Below, one piece after another: positions 1 to 9,596 of a stretch of DNA of 64,000 nt. Numbering within the stretch: position 1 is the stretch's first letter; each line of letters begins with the position of its first letter. Under the pieces are notes generated by a model, which was not told the DNA's origin, did no database searches, and saw nothing but the letters and a program-made list of their open reading frames with translations. Position numbers and translations under genes: made by a program. This stretch comes from Euborellia annulipes (taxonomy: Eukaryota; Arthropoda; Insecta; Dermaptera; Anisolabididae): contig JAKCPI010005620.1 in assembly GCA_023213315.1 (NCBI GenBank), forward strand, positions 1 through 64,000, in the 5' to 3' direction.

Positions 1-120
1 AAAAAAAAAAGTTGTATATATTTAATTTTTTAAAAAAATTGAGGTCGATAGCTTCAAAATTGTGGCCGCTGGAATCTCTCAAAATTAGCACCCCGAGACG
101 CTCACCTTAAAGTCTATATG
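1..120 (+). mobile_element. 3' part of a TTAA-flanked MITE (family TT), cut by window start
   Basis: The sequence GAGGTCGATAGCTTC...GGCCGCTGGAATCTC...CGAGACGCTCACC ending in TTAA at 117-120 matches the last ~120 bp of the copies ending at 35759 and 45766. The terminal CGAGACGC.CACC is the complement of the GGTGCGCGTCTCG start of the other copies, so this is a terminal-inverted-repeat element. The 5' end lies outside the window. Confidence 0.75.
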
Positions 121-155
121 GCTTCAGATGCCGAAAAGACAAAAAAAAACCCTTA
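117..155 (+). mobile_element. SINE-B tail relic
   Basis: AAGTCTATATGGCTTCAGATGCCGAAAAGAC followed by a short A run resembles the 3' end of the tRNA-derived SINEs in this window (GGCCTGAGTTGCCGAAAAGAC). No head is visible because the TTAA MITE abuts it directly, so the MITE may have landed inside the SINE. Confidence 0.35.
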
Positions 156-1128
156 GGATCACCTATCCATGTCTTATAATACTAGAGACGAGACTTCTAC
201 CTCTACGCTAAAGTCTAGGATTTGACATTTTAATGAAAAAAATATTATTTTGAAGTTAATTGGTAATTTGGTGAGGAAAAAAAATTGTCCACAGACAAAA
301 TTATAAAATAAATCCTCTTATAAATTGGATGGATGAATTCGTGATTATAAAAATTTTCCAAAGTAAAATTTAGAATGATTCAATTCAATACCGCAATATG
401 TGTAACAAATCCAAAAAGGTGAGTGAGTAAAAATGAGAAATTCAAATTAACTGAATGAGAGAAGATTAAAGTTAAAAAAAAAAAAAAAAAAAATTCATTT
501 GCTCTAGTAAATGAACCTCAATTGGCATTTTTTCTTTCTTTTTTTTTTTGAACCATTGAAATTCATTTGGCACTAATTAATTTAACCATTTGGTTTGACA
601 ACGACAACGACGACTGACGACCGGCGACAGAGGTTTTATTGATGAGAGAGGGAGATAGAGAGAGAGAGAGAGAGAGAAAAAAGTTTTGAGCAAATGCAAC
701 ACATGAAAAGGAAAAATTGGTGGGGACAGACGATGTTTCTAGAAAATTGACGAAAAACGTGACGAGAATATAAAAAAATCATATTTTAAGATAAAGAAGA
801 AAAAAATATAGACCTCCACCCAATAGTCTTTTCTTACAAAAGAGAGGGGTAAAATTTATACTAGTTGTAATCAACTCTACGTTCTCGACATCTCACTTGT
901 ATAGAGAGAGAGAGAGAGAGAAGCTCTCGAGATATATACACAATAACCTCCATTGCTCTGTAGAGACCAATGAAATACAAAGCACTGAGTTGGTCCTTTC
1001 TATATCTCGTTAAACCTTTGTGACCCCCTCCCCCCTTCTCCGCTCTTTCACCTCTCTTTGATAGAGATACCCTTTTCTATTATAAAATGAAACTAGAATT
1101 ACATCCAATATGTTTAGCTGAGTATTAC

Positions 1129-1184
<56 letters not shown>

Positions 1185-1464
1185 CTATATCTGTCAAATG
1201 AAATAATATCATCGTCAGATACATATGCATGTTATAAATAATTCGATATCAAATATGAATAGATATAGAAATTTTCATTGTTTATTCAAACCAACATACT
1301 AAGTGATAATAAATACGTTTAGACTACTAATAAAGACCCAACTTTACATATTTTATATATCTGTTTATTTATTTATTATTATAATATTTTTGTATTATTT
1401 TGTATATTTGAATGAAACTGTCTAAAGGTGATGGGCTATATTAATGAAATGAATTTATTATAAC
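156..1464. other. AT-rich DNA without a recognisable gene
   Basis: No open frame of note and no recognised repeat. It holds A/T homopolymers, two GA microsatellites (about 657-676 and 901-920) and an (AT)n tract. Confidence 0.6.
1132..1182. repeat. (AT)n microsatellite
   Basis: About 25 uninterrupted AT dinucleotides. It can form a cruciform and is likely length-polymorphic. Confidence 0.95.
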
Positions 1465-1466
1465 TA

Positions 1467-1843
1467 GAGACCGGACAAAAAAGCATAAAAAAATGGAAAA
1501 AAAGTGCTTAAAAAAGCATAAAAAACTTGAATAAAAAGTTGTTAAATAAGCATAATATAAGTTGAAAAAAAAGCATCTCATAAGCAATTTTTACTCATAC
1601 CAATGGCGTATACAAATTTTTTTTTAAGAAATTAAATTTATTCCGCCCCGCCCTGCGAAAAATTTTTTTTTGCGGAACCAAATTTTTTTACCCTGCGGAA
1701 AAAATTTTTTTTACAGGGCTATATTTTTTCACACTGCGGGATTTTTGGAAATTTTTTTTTTTTTTTTTTTTTGGGGGGGGGCGCCCCCCCTTATATACGT
1801 CCCTGGTGTATGCGTGTGTGAATGGGAAAAAAGTTTTTTAATA

Positions 1844-1874
<31 letters not shown>

Positions 1875-2049
1875 ATACGTAAAATAAGTTCAAATAAGCA
1901 CGAAAGGAAAAAAAAAGCATAAAAACTCAAAAAAAGCATAAAAAATGCAATCTCAATGCACTTAGTTTTTCCTAATTCGTATAGAAATTAAATATCTAAT
2001 GGTTGCTTATAAAATTCAGCAATAAGCATTTTGCTTAAAATCCGGTCTC
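1467..2049. mobile_element. TA-flanked MITE with A-rich interior
   Basis: The left end GAGACCGGACAAAA and right end TTTTAAATCC-like ...ATCCGGTCTC are inverted. A TA dinucleotide flanks both sides (1465-1466 and 2050-2051), as expected for a TA-targeting element. The interior is filled with repeated AAAAAGCATAAAA words (1480-1590 and 1895-1945) and has no coding capacity. A second element appears nested at 1601-1805. Confidence 0.6.
1601..1805. mobile_element. nested hAT-like short element
   Basis: Left end CAATGGCGTATACAAA and right end TTATATACGTCCCTG are imperfect inverted repeats of the CAxxGGCGTA type seen in other hAT-like copies here. The interior has a poly-T/poly-G/poly-C block and repeated CCCTGCGGAAAAA words. 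The 8-nt flanks do not match, so the target duplication has decayed or the ends are slightly wrong. The short open frame that crosses it is only homopolymer sequence. Confidence 0.4.
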
Positions 2050-2260
2050 TAATTATAACACTTTTCAGAGAAGCAATAAAACAGAAGTTTTTTTTTAAAC
2101 CAATAAAGATGAAATAATAATAATAATAATAATACATTAAGCATGCTTCATTTCTAGTCAACTAGCAAACCTACCCAACCGATAGCAAATCATCGATATT
2201 GTTACTAGAACACGCTTAACATTGGTTAAATCGTAGAAGAATGTTCCTTTTGGAGTTAGT

Positions 2261-2383
2261 CATTTTGGCAAATTAAATAATTAAATGAGAGCCACCAGAG
2301 CACTCTGGTGGCAAAGTGTTGCTACAAGGAGGAGAACGACAATGAAAGATGGCCGAATGATATAAATGTAAAGAGTGAGAGTA
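2261..2383 (+). repeat. dispersed duplication unit A, copy 1
   Basis: From CATTTTGGCAAA to TGTAAAGAG this matches 4123-4275 closely, with an unbroken block AGAGCACTCTGGTGGC through GATATAAATGTAAAGAG. It contains a perfect 10-bp-stem hairpin, GCCACCAGAG-CA-CTCTGGTGGC, at 2291-2312; in the other copy the left stem is mutated. A SINE-A copy starts immediately after this unit. Confidence 0.8.
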
Positions 2384-2630
2384 GCCCCCGGGGCTTAGAG
2401 TAGTTGGTAGCATGCCTACCTTCTATATGGAATGTCGTGGGTTCGGACCCCAGGCAGTATGATGATTTTATTTAAGGCATTTGGATACCAAATGGCTTAA
2501 ATAGGGGACCCCCAATAGATATATTAAACTTACGAGTATGGTTAAAAGTTTTAAATGGCCTAAGTTGCCGAGAAGACTGTATGAATGTGTGTGTGAATGA
2601 GAAAAAGAAGTGTGAATGTTTAAAAGAAAA
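2384..2630 (+). mobile_element. SINE-A copy (tRNA-derived)
   Basis: The tRNA-like head contains an A-box-like segment (GGCTTAGAGTAGTTGGTAGC) and a B box (GGGTTCGGACCCC, near 2440-2453). It is followed by the family body with the palindrome TTTAAGGCATTTGG/CCAAATGGCTTAAA, the AAGTTGCCGAGAAGACTG segment, a TG-rich stretch and an A-rich tail. RNA polymerase III would be expected to transcribe a functional copy. It sits beside duplication unit A, whose second copy lacks it, so the insertion postdates that duplication. Confidence 0.85.
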
Positions 2631-2777
2631 TAATTAATTTTAAAAACTCTTACAGGAAAGTAGAATAAATTGATTGCCGAAAAAAAAGAAATGTTTTTGT
2701 TTAAAAAAATATCAGCTGATCAAAATAGTCTTATTATCGCAAGACTTAATTATAAACTCCTACCTAGGAATTTATTA

Positions 2778-3170
2778 ATTTGCCACTGTATATGCACTTT
2801 ATAAAGAAAATTATAATAATTTTGGCTCCGAATATTTAATTACATTTTGTCAAGGATATAATTGAGATAATTGTGCTAAATTAATTTCCTTTAAGAGTAA
2901 ATAAAATAAAAGATAATAAATAGCATTTCTGAATAAAGGGCTTATATTATATATTTTTTTTATAGCCTATATTATAGGCTATAAAAAAATTATAGTCAAT
3001 GTTATGTATGTATGTAAAAAATATTGCCTCCTCACCCTCCCCTAGTGGTCCGATGTTTATCAAAGGCTTTTCAGTTCTTGGCCTTTACGTCTAGTTCATG
3101 TATGCAAAATTTCAAACCAATTAAATAATTAGTTTTTGAGTTTTTGAGATGAAAAAAATTAACACGGACA
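2778..3170 (+). repeat. dispersed duplication unit B, copy 1
   Basis: GCCACTGTATATGCACTTTATAAAG through TTTTTGAGATGAAAAAAA is repeated at 3372-3851 with many substitutions and an added ~65-bp insertion in copy 2 near 3457-3550. Shared landmarks are TTAATTTCCTTTAAGAGTAA and CCCTAGTGGTCCGATGTTTA. Inside is a palindrome, TTTTTTTATAGCCTAT...ATAGGCTATAAAAAAA. No coding potential. Confidence 0.8.
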
Positions 3171-3371
3171 CACACAGACATAATTTCAAAATAGTAAATA
3201 GAATAAATGTATTCTGGGGACCTTAAAACACATTTTGGCAGCTTCAGTATGTTTAGGAATTTTACATTAACTTTTTCTTCCCAAACATCGACTGGTGGGC
3301 AAAGTTGAAAATTTAAAATCTTTCACAGTTTTTATTTTAATAAATAATTTGAATGATTAATATATAAAGTA

Positions 3372-3851
3372 TTACCACTGTATATGTACTTTATAAAGAA
3401 AATTATAAGAATTTCGGCTCCGAATATTTAATTACATTTTGTCAAGGATATTTCAAGGACTAAATTAATTTTATAGTCTAATTTAATTTAAATAATTAAT
3501 TCGAAAAAATGAAAAAAAGAGGGTCTTGTAAGAGTTTAAAAACGAATTGAAAGGTAATTGAGATAAATGTGCTAAATTAATTTCCTTTAAGAGTAAATAA
3601 AATAATAGATAATAAATAGCATTTCTGAATATAGGGCCTATATATTTTTTTATAGCCTATGTTATAGGCTATAAAAAAATTATAGTCAATGTTATGAATG
3701 AAAAAAAATATTGCCCCCCTCCCCCATCCCCTAGTGGTCCGATGTTTATCAAAAAGTTTTTCAGTTCTTGGTCTTTACCTTTAGTTTATGTATGCAAAAT
3801 TTCAAAACAAATGAATAATTAGTTTTTGAGTTGATGAAAAAAACTAACAGC
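3372..3851 (+). repeat. dispersed duplication unit B, copy 2
   Basis: Second copy of the 2778-3170 block. Between the copies lies about 200 bp of unrelated AT-rich sequence. Together with the unit A copies the order is A-B-B'-A', all in direct orientation, which is not a simple tandem duplication. Confidence 0.8.
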
Positions 3852-4122
3852 CCTTTTAAAAAGTATATCAGTAATATTTTGTGAAAATTGTTTCAAGTTC
3901 ACTTTGATGATGTAATTCAGTTTTTTTTTTTTTTTTTTTTTTATTAATTTGATGAATAAATTAAAAATAGAAAATAATTTTATTGTTTTTTTTTTGTTTT
4001 TTTTGCTCTATTTCCAATTGTTTCTGAGAATGGGTGACAGTGTTTGAAATCAGGTTTATTTTTAGACGATAGATGGACAGAGAGTCGACTTTTCCATAGC
4101 ACATTATTTTTATTTTAATAGG

Positions 4123-4275
4123 CATTTTGGCAAATGAATTAAATAAATAAAAGTGATTTGATTGGTCGACAACATGAACACTGAGCGACACTAGAGCACT
4201 CTGGTGGCAAAGTGTTGCTACAAGGAGGAGAACGACAATGAAAGATGGCCGAATGATATAAATGTAAAGAGAGAG
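4123..4275 (+). repeat. dispersed duplication unit A, copy 2
   Basis: Matches 2261-2383 but lacks the SINE and runs instead into a GA microsatellite (4268-4284). Several short frames on the minus strand pass through it, but they are AT-rich and not conserved between the two copies. Confidence 0.75.
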
Positions 4276-4285
4276 AGAGAGAGTA

Positions 4286-5251
4286 AAGGAAAGGCAATCG
4301 AATTGGTTCAGGGCTTGTCTGTCTGTTTGCAATAATTGTATAGTGTATCAAATGTTATTATTTCATATTTACAATTGTTTTTTGTGTATATTAGATAATT
4401 CTTATTTAAATACCTGGAGATAAAGGATGATTGTTCATGGGAAGAAAGATGCAAAGAGAGCCAGGACCAGGTGATGATGTTATTTGTGCTTCGGGACGAG
4501 GAATGGATTGCCAATTCACTCACTAACATTGTAAGATAAGAGTTTTTTAATTTAATAATCGATTAAAATGGAAGTAGCAGCGAAATAAGAAAAGACTTGA
4601 TGGTTAACACACACAAAAAAAACAACACTAGTTAATAGTCACTGGCATGACGCCTACTAAGCCGGGTGGTGGCGTTTCGGTGCTTGCGAGTGGCGAGCAC
4701 GGAGGGAGGGGAAATTGAGGGAGGGACGTTTTGACTTCCCTTTCCCCAAAGCATCTAAGCCAGAGGCGGCCAGCCCGCTAATATAGAGGAAGAGGAGATT
4801 CTAATTAGATTTCATTCACCCACTTATTATTCATTAGTTTTATAAAAAAAATTTATTTTGAATTTCGCACACCTTGAGACTCCATTAAAAAAATATTCAA
4901 CATGTCAATTGCAATTCTTTATATATGATTAAACCCCTGCCAGGAACATTTAATTAAATTTTTATTGTATTTTTTGAAGATGAAAAAAAAAACAAGTTTG
5001 TAGAGTAAAAAAAAGCACAAAAAAATTGACAGGTTGTTAATTGGAAGATAACAAAAAATATTTTAAGTAAAGTGATTTTAAAAGTAAAAGTAGGACACGC
5101 ACAGAGAGGTGAGGATGCCCCTTAATATCGGTCGGCTATCAATAATTGAGGAAGGAAACGGGAACACACCTCAGTATTATTCCCATGAAAGTTACTCATC
5201 AGATTAACCACAACTTGTCAGTTCTAACACTAATTAGTGAAGAGAAGAGGG
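4286..5251. other. non-coding stretch with a GC-richer island at about 4640-4790
   Basis: The island (GACGCCTACTAAGCCGGGTG... to CAGCCCGCTAATATAGAGG) is clearly less AT-rich than its surroundings, but shows no open frame or splice-site pattern I can support. It could be regulatory sequence or an old mobile-element relic. Confidence 0.4.
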
Positions 5252-5261
5252 ATCAATAATT

Positions 5262-5475
5262 TTTTTTTTAACACTCACACTTTTTTCCCATTCACACTTC
5301 ACATTCACGCCAATATAAGACTTTAAACGATAACCGTTATGAAAATATATATATTTGCATCCAGGCATTCTTATTTAAGCCATTTGGATACAAATCATCG
5401 GACTGCCTGGGATCCGAACCCTCGACCCTTGGTATACAAGGCAGGCGCGCTACCAACTACGCCAAGCCAGAGGGC
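5262..5475 (-). mobile_element. SINE-A copy with target-site duplication
   Basis: Reverse-strand copy: T-rich tail, CACACTTTTTTCCCATTCACAC tail region, body, then B box (GGATCCGAACCCTCG) and A-box complement. It is flanked by the 10-bp duplication ATCAATAATT (5252-5261 and 5476-5485), direct evidence of retroposition. The body palindrome has lost part of one arm (GGATACAAATCATCGG), a deletion of about 14 nt. Confidence 0.9.
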
Positions 5476-5606
5476 ATCAATAATTGGAAATTAAATAGAA
5501 ACGAGGACTAGGATGACTTTATATTCGGAAAAAGAATTATTATATGTCTAAAATAAATATAGTTTTAGTATTTTGAATTTTGGAAAGTCTTTTTGGGAAT
5601 CTGAGG

Positions 5607-6227
5607 CAGAGGAGTACCGAGGCAGATAGGGGCCTGGGGCGGCACTAGAAGAGGGGGCCTTATATTTAATTTTTTTTCGGGGGGGGGGGTGCTCATCTTT
5701 AAATATCCTTCCACTCCATACACAAAAATATTTTTAAAATACCGTATATCCCTGGGGCCCCGGGGCCTCTCAAAGAGAAATTTTCATTAAATTTTTTTTC
5801 TTTTTTTTTAATCTAAATTTTCTCATTTTTACTTAAGCCCTGAAGGCCCCGGGGCCTCTCAAAGAGAAATTTTCATTAAATTTTCTTTTTTTTTAAATCT
5901 AAATTTTCTCATTTTTACTTGAGCCCTGAAGGCCCCGGGGCCTCTCAAAGAGAAATTTTCATTAAATTTTCTTTTTTTTAAATCTAAATTTTCTCATTTT
6001 TACTTGAGCCCTGAAGGCCCCGGGGCCTCTCAAAGAGAAATTTTCATTAAATTTTCTTTTTTTTTTTAATCTAAATTTTCTCATTTTTACTTAAGCCCTG
6101 AGGGCCCCGGGGCCTCTCAAAGTGAAATTTTCATTAAATTTTTTTTTTATAAATATATGGGGGCCTATGCTGGCTCGGGGCCTGGGGCGGACCGCCCCCC
6201 CCCTCCCCCCCCCTCGGTACGCCACTG
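5607..6227. mobile_element. hAT-like non-autonomous element with perfect 8-bp TSD
   Basis: The left end CAGAGGAGTACCGAGG and right end CCTCGGTACGCCACTG are inverted repeats of the CAGNGG type. The flanking 8 bp ATCTGAGG is identical on both sides (5599-5606, 6228-6235). The interior is non-coding and dominated by an ~87-bp minisatellite, plus G/C homopolymers near both ends. A transposase would have to be supplied in trans. Confidence 0.85.
5754..6150 (+). repeat. ~87-bp minisatellite, about 4.5 units
   Basis: The unit begins GGCCCCGGGGCCTCTCAAAG, continues with AGAAATTTTCATTAAATTTT and ends in ACTTGAGCCCTGAA. Units start near 5756, 5844, 5931, 6016 and 6103. The GC-palindromic core GGCCCCGGGGCC alternates with A/T-rich spacer. 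Spacer length varies only in T runs, so the array is young. Confidence 0.9.
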
Positions 6228-6245
6228 ATCTGAGGTTTTATAGAA

Positions 6246-6302
6246 CGGATAATTAAGACTGAGTCAAGACCTCTACCTCTGTGCTATGGCGAAGGAGGAT
6301 TT
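6246..6302 (-). mobile_element. SINE-B head relic
   Basis: On the minus strand, ATAGCACAGAGGTAGAGGTC resembles a tRNA D-arm/A-box region and is followed by TTGACTCAGTC. There is no recognisable body, so this is a decayed fragment. Confidence 0.3.
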
Positions 6303-7049
6303 AGGAATTAAGCAAAAAAATTTCAAGTTAATTTACAGATAGATGTTTCGGTAGGAAATAATGATTTTCCTCAAGAGTATAAAAAACAAATTGGAACATT
6401 TGGATTTATTTAAGAAGCAAACGGATATAACTGATTATAAACTTAAAATTTTTTCATTTTCTATATAAATGGAAATGGAAATATCAAAGAACGAAGTATT
6501 CCCTCTTTAAAATGTAAGCAGAGAAAAAAAAAAAAATTAAAATTAATTCTGTAATGTTACGCAAGTCTTTCTCTCTCCAGTTTTAAAACGATAATAATTA
6601 ATTGGAGTGAGAAGAAAGGGATTTTATATAAATTTTTTTTATCCCGTGGCTGCCCTATTTATTATGGATGTCTAGCCTCTCTCTCCTCTTCTTGTCTAAT
6701 GAGAGAGGCTTAGACGTTAAAGGTCATGATCTATGAGGGGTACGCCAAGTGAATGTAAATCTTTGAGTTGTAATAAATTATCCTTTTTAATGAATAAAAG
6801 AAAATTCGCTATTTTTATCGCAACTTTATTAAGAGAAAGGGAAAAAAGGGGGGTGAGGGCATACGAAAAGCCCTGGCTGGTTTGCTTTTATGCGTGAAAT
6901 GGTAAATTCAAAGGAAAAAAAAAAGTTTGTAAATAATAAATTTTATTCTTATATCAAAGAAGAAAAAGATGTGAATAATTAAAAAAAGGACCGATAAGTG
7001 CAAATGAAAAGATAATAGGCCCCTATCTAAAACAAAAAAACAAAAAAAC
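6303..7049. other. AT-rich stretch, nothing recognised
   Basis: No open frame, repeat or RNA structure that I can support. Confidence 0.5.
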
Positions 7050-7050
7050 A

Positions 7051-7342
7051 ATACTTTCTCTCTATAGGCCTATATTTCATATATGGACCCTGTTATGCAT
7101 TAGTGTGTCAAGCGCCAAAAAAATAAAAATTAAGCACGGAATATTGTTTCAAATGCTATAATTAATAGTATTTTTTATGAAATATGTCCTAAAAAAATTT
7201 ATATTTAATGTTACTTGCACAATTGATAAAAAAAAATTATATATAATTCAATGAAAACAAAAAACTTTCTCAAACTCGGTAGATGGCGCTTGACACACTA
7301 ATGCATAACAGGGTCCATATAGGGTAAGAGAAAGTAATACGC
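7051..7342 (+). mobile_element. HP terminal hairpin split by a TA-MITE insertion
   Basis: ATACTTTCTCTCTATAGG...CATATA (7051-7083) and TAGGGTAAGAGAAAGTAAT (7318-7336) are the two arms of the AT-rich terminal hairpin of family HP. A separate element (7084-7317) sits exactly in the loop, flanked by TA. Removing it restores a hairpin like those at 29230-29285 and 19741-19784. Confidence 0.7.
7084..7317. mobile_element. TA-flanked MITE (Tc1/mariner-like), short form
   Basis: About 32-bp inverted ends, TGGACCCTGTTATGCATTAG...GTCAAGCGCC and its complement, are flanked by TA (7082-7083, 7318-7319). A longer relative with the same ends and start of interior (AAGCACGGAATATTGT) lies at 47208-47615. Non-coding. 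Confidence 0.8.
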
Positions 7343-9086
7343 ATGTCAAGAATGGGAAAAAATCGAAAAAAATCAACTCAAAAATGAGTCTGGCACATTT
7401 TATTCAAAAGTTTAGTGATGTCAAGAAATTAAATATCAAATTTTAGCTTTTTCCCTTTAGAATTTTTCATACACACCTGAGAGAAGAGAAGAAAGACAAT
7501 TTTGTCGGACCAACTTTTTTAGATCCCCAAACGTACATTTTCATCAAAATATATAGTTTTTAAATGATCGTAGTAGGCTTACTTATACAGTATTTGGATA
7601 ATATACCTGGTATTGTCTAAAATTGTCTTTTATATATTTACATAGAAATAAAAACATAAATACATTTTCTTCAATTTTTTGGACTAACTTCAATCAGAAT
7701 TTTTGACGCGATTGCAATACTTTCTTAATATTGTATGGCATCATACTATAACTATAACGGCTGAATTCCTGTCCCTGTGTGTATGTGCCTGTCATGGCGC
7801 TGATTGACTAGAATTACAGGAAGTGAACCGGGAGAGGGAAATTTAAAATTTAATTCAGAGAGGGACATTTGAAACTTTAAAATTTTCAAACATTGAGCAA
7901 GAATAAACTTGATGTTGAAGGCGAGAAAGGGGTTCTAAAGGGCATAGCCCCTGGCAAGTGGTAAAGCCCGTCGAAGGAGGTCCTGAATAAGAACTTGATT
8001 TGCATCCGAAATGTCGGCAATTGAATATACAATTTTATAAAAATTTACTAAAGTTTTTGTGTAATTTGATCTATCCTGCTCATACTTAAATTAAATTTCT
8101 ATTCATGATTCTCCAGTCTGAGTGATTTTTGAAATGTGTACACGTGTGAAGGGATGGTAGCCCCCTTTATTAATATACAATGTAGGTTAAAGGCGTGTGG
8201 TGAAATCATCTATTAGTCTTCACAAATTTATAGTCGGTTAGAAATTTCTGACTTTGTAATTTACTCCGTTATAGTGAATAAATGTGGTGTGGTAAATGTC
8301 ATTTTTATTTGTCCTCTCGTGCAGGTTTAATTTAAAATTTGTGATGAAAAAAGAGCAAATTAAAAAAAAAAAAAATTACCTAGAGACTTGTCTAGAATTT
8401 ATTCATTATATTAATAATTTTTTTTTTTTTTAATTTTTACTTTTTATCCTAGAGGTCAAGAATTCGCATCCTGTCTCTAGCGACAAACATTTATATCAAA
8501 TAAATTGGATACTAATTAAATGAAATAAATACTTTATATATTATATTAACATGTATAGAGGTAAGAGAAAGTAATTTAAAAAAATATTCTACATTTTTAA
8601 CAACACTATCCGCCACATTTATCCTTATGGCTACTTCTCAGACTAAAAATAAATATTTAAGAATTAATATTTTCTTTGGTTTTATAAAGAAAAATAATAT
8701 TTTGATTTGTTTTAAAGAGATGATTAGCACTCACTTTCATCCCCTAAGTTACTCTACCTCATCATAGTGTAAAATAGTGGATAATTTTCTATTTATTAAT
8801 TAATATATTTAGAGAGAGAAAAAAAATTGAAAAAATAAATATAAGTTAACCCATTATGCAAATGAGATATGCAAATATTAAATACCTTTAAAATAACGAA
8901 CAATCAAGGACTGATGAGCTGGGGTGGGGTCACACTTTATTCACACAATATAAGAAAAACTAACCACTTTTACGAGAGAATAAATCAACCGACCGACACC
9001 TGACTCGACTCGAAAGCAACTAAATGACTTGCTTGCGTTGTTCTCTGAGCTCACAAAATAAAAAATTATTAAAACAGTTCTCTTTA
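7343..9086. other. AT-rich stretch without a recognised gene
   Basis: A fragment resembling the right end of family HP (GAATTTTTGACGCGATTGCAATACTTTCT) lies near 7700-7728. The rest shows no supportable frame, repeat or RNA. Some longer-than-average non-A/T sequence occurs at 8900-9050, without splice or start signals. Confidence 0.45.
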
Positions 9087-9219
9087 CAAAAAACATCTGG
9101 TGTGGTTAGCGCACAGCACACAACTTTCTCTTTTCCTTCGGTAAGAGAAAGTTGTGCACCGTGCTGACGCACCAGATTTTTCGTGTTGACATATGTTTAG
9201 TTTCCGCAGATATATTAGA
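9087..9219 (+). mobile_element. HP element, left hairpin and short adjoining part
   Basis: CATCTGGTGTGGTTAGCGCAC pairs with GTGCTGACGCACCAGAT around a CTTCGG-type loop, followed by the family sequence GTGTTGACATATGTTTAGTTT and ATATATTAGAA. The element stops where the large palindrome at 9219 begins. Several stem positions differ on both arms relative to other copies. Confidence 0.8.
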
Positions 9220-9501
9220 ATCTCAGCCAAAAACATCGAAGATGCAAAAAGGGGCGCCTCGCATTATTTTTGCCCAGCGTCGAGGTGAAATCAAAAAAAT
9301 GCGCCTCGCTTTTCTGATTTATATAAAAGCGAGGAAATATTTTCACTTAAATAAAACCCCTACAGAATTTTATTTGTTTCATATATCCTCGCTTTTATAT
9401 AAATCAGAAAAGCGAGGCGCATTTTTTTGATTTCACCTCGACGCTGGGCAAAAATAATGCGAGGCGCCCCTTTTGCATCTTCGATGTTTTTGGCTGAGAT
9501 T
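9219..9501. repeat. near-perfect long palindrome, 122-bp arms
   Basis: Left arm 9219-9340 and right arm 9381-9501 are reverse complements apart from one 1-nt length difference in an A/T run and one mismatch near the loop. The spacer is 40 nt. The arms contain GC-rich blocks (GGGGCGCCTCGC, CAGCGTCGAGGTG) unlike the surroundings. A transcript would fold into a roughly 120-bp duplex. It interrupts an HP copy, so it is likely an inserted foldback element. The 92-codon frame across the left arm is a by-product of the palindrome. Confidence 0.9.
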
Positions 9502-9596
9502 TCACTTCTTTTTGTGAAATATTGCATTTAAATATTATTTAATAATTATTAAATATTAAGTTATCCCATGAATAGATATTTTAATATGCATTCCAA

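Noticed and set aside
1670..1882. 70-codon frame on the + strand
   Set aside because: It reads through T, G, C and A homopolymers inside a nested transposon; not a gene.
3961..4529. Overlapping minus-strand frames of 70-123 codons
   Set aside because: They lie in duplicated repeat and GA microsatellite sequence and are not kept in the partner copy.
5754..6150. CRISPR-like array because of regularly spaced repeats
   Set aside because: Spacers are the same sequence in every unit, so it is a minisatellite; the genome is also animal-like.
8912..8919. CTGATGAG as a hammerhead core
   Set aside because: No GAAA follows at a suitable distance and no stem II can be drawn.
9152..9430. 92-codon frame
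   Set aside because: It spans the HP hairpin and one arm of the palindrome; the frame is a consequence of the inverted repeat.
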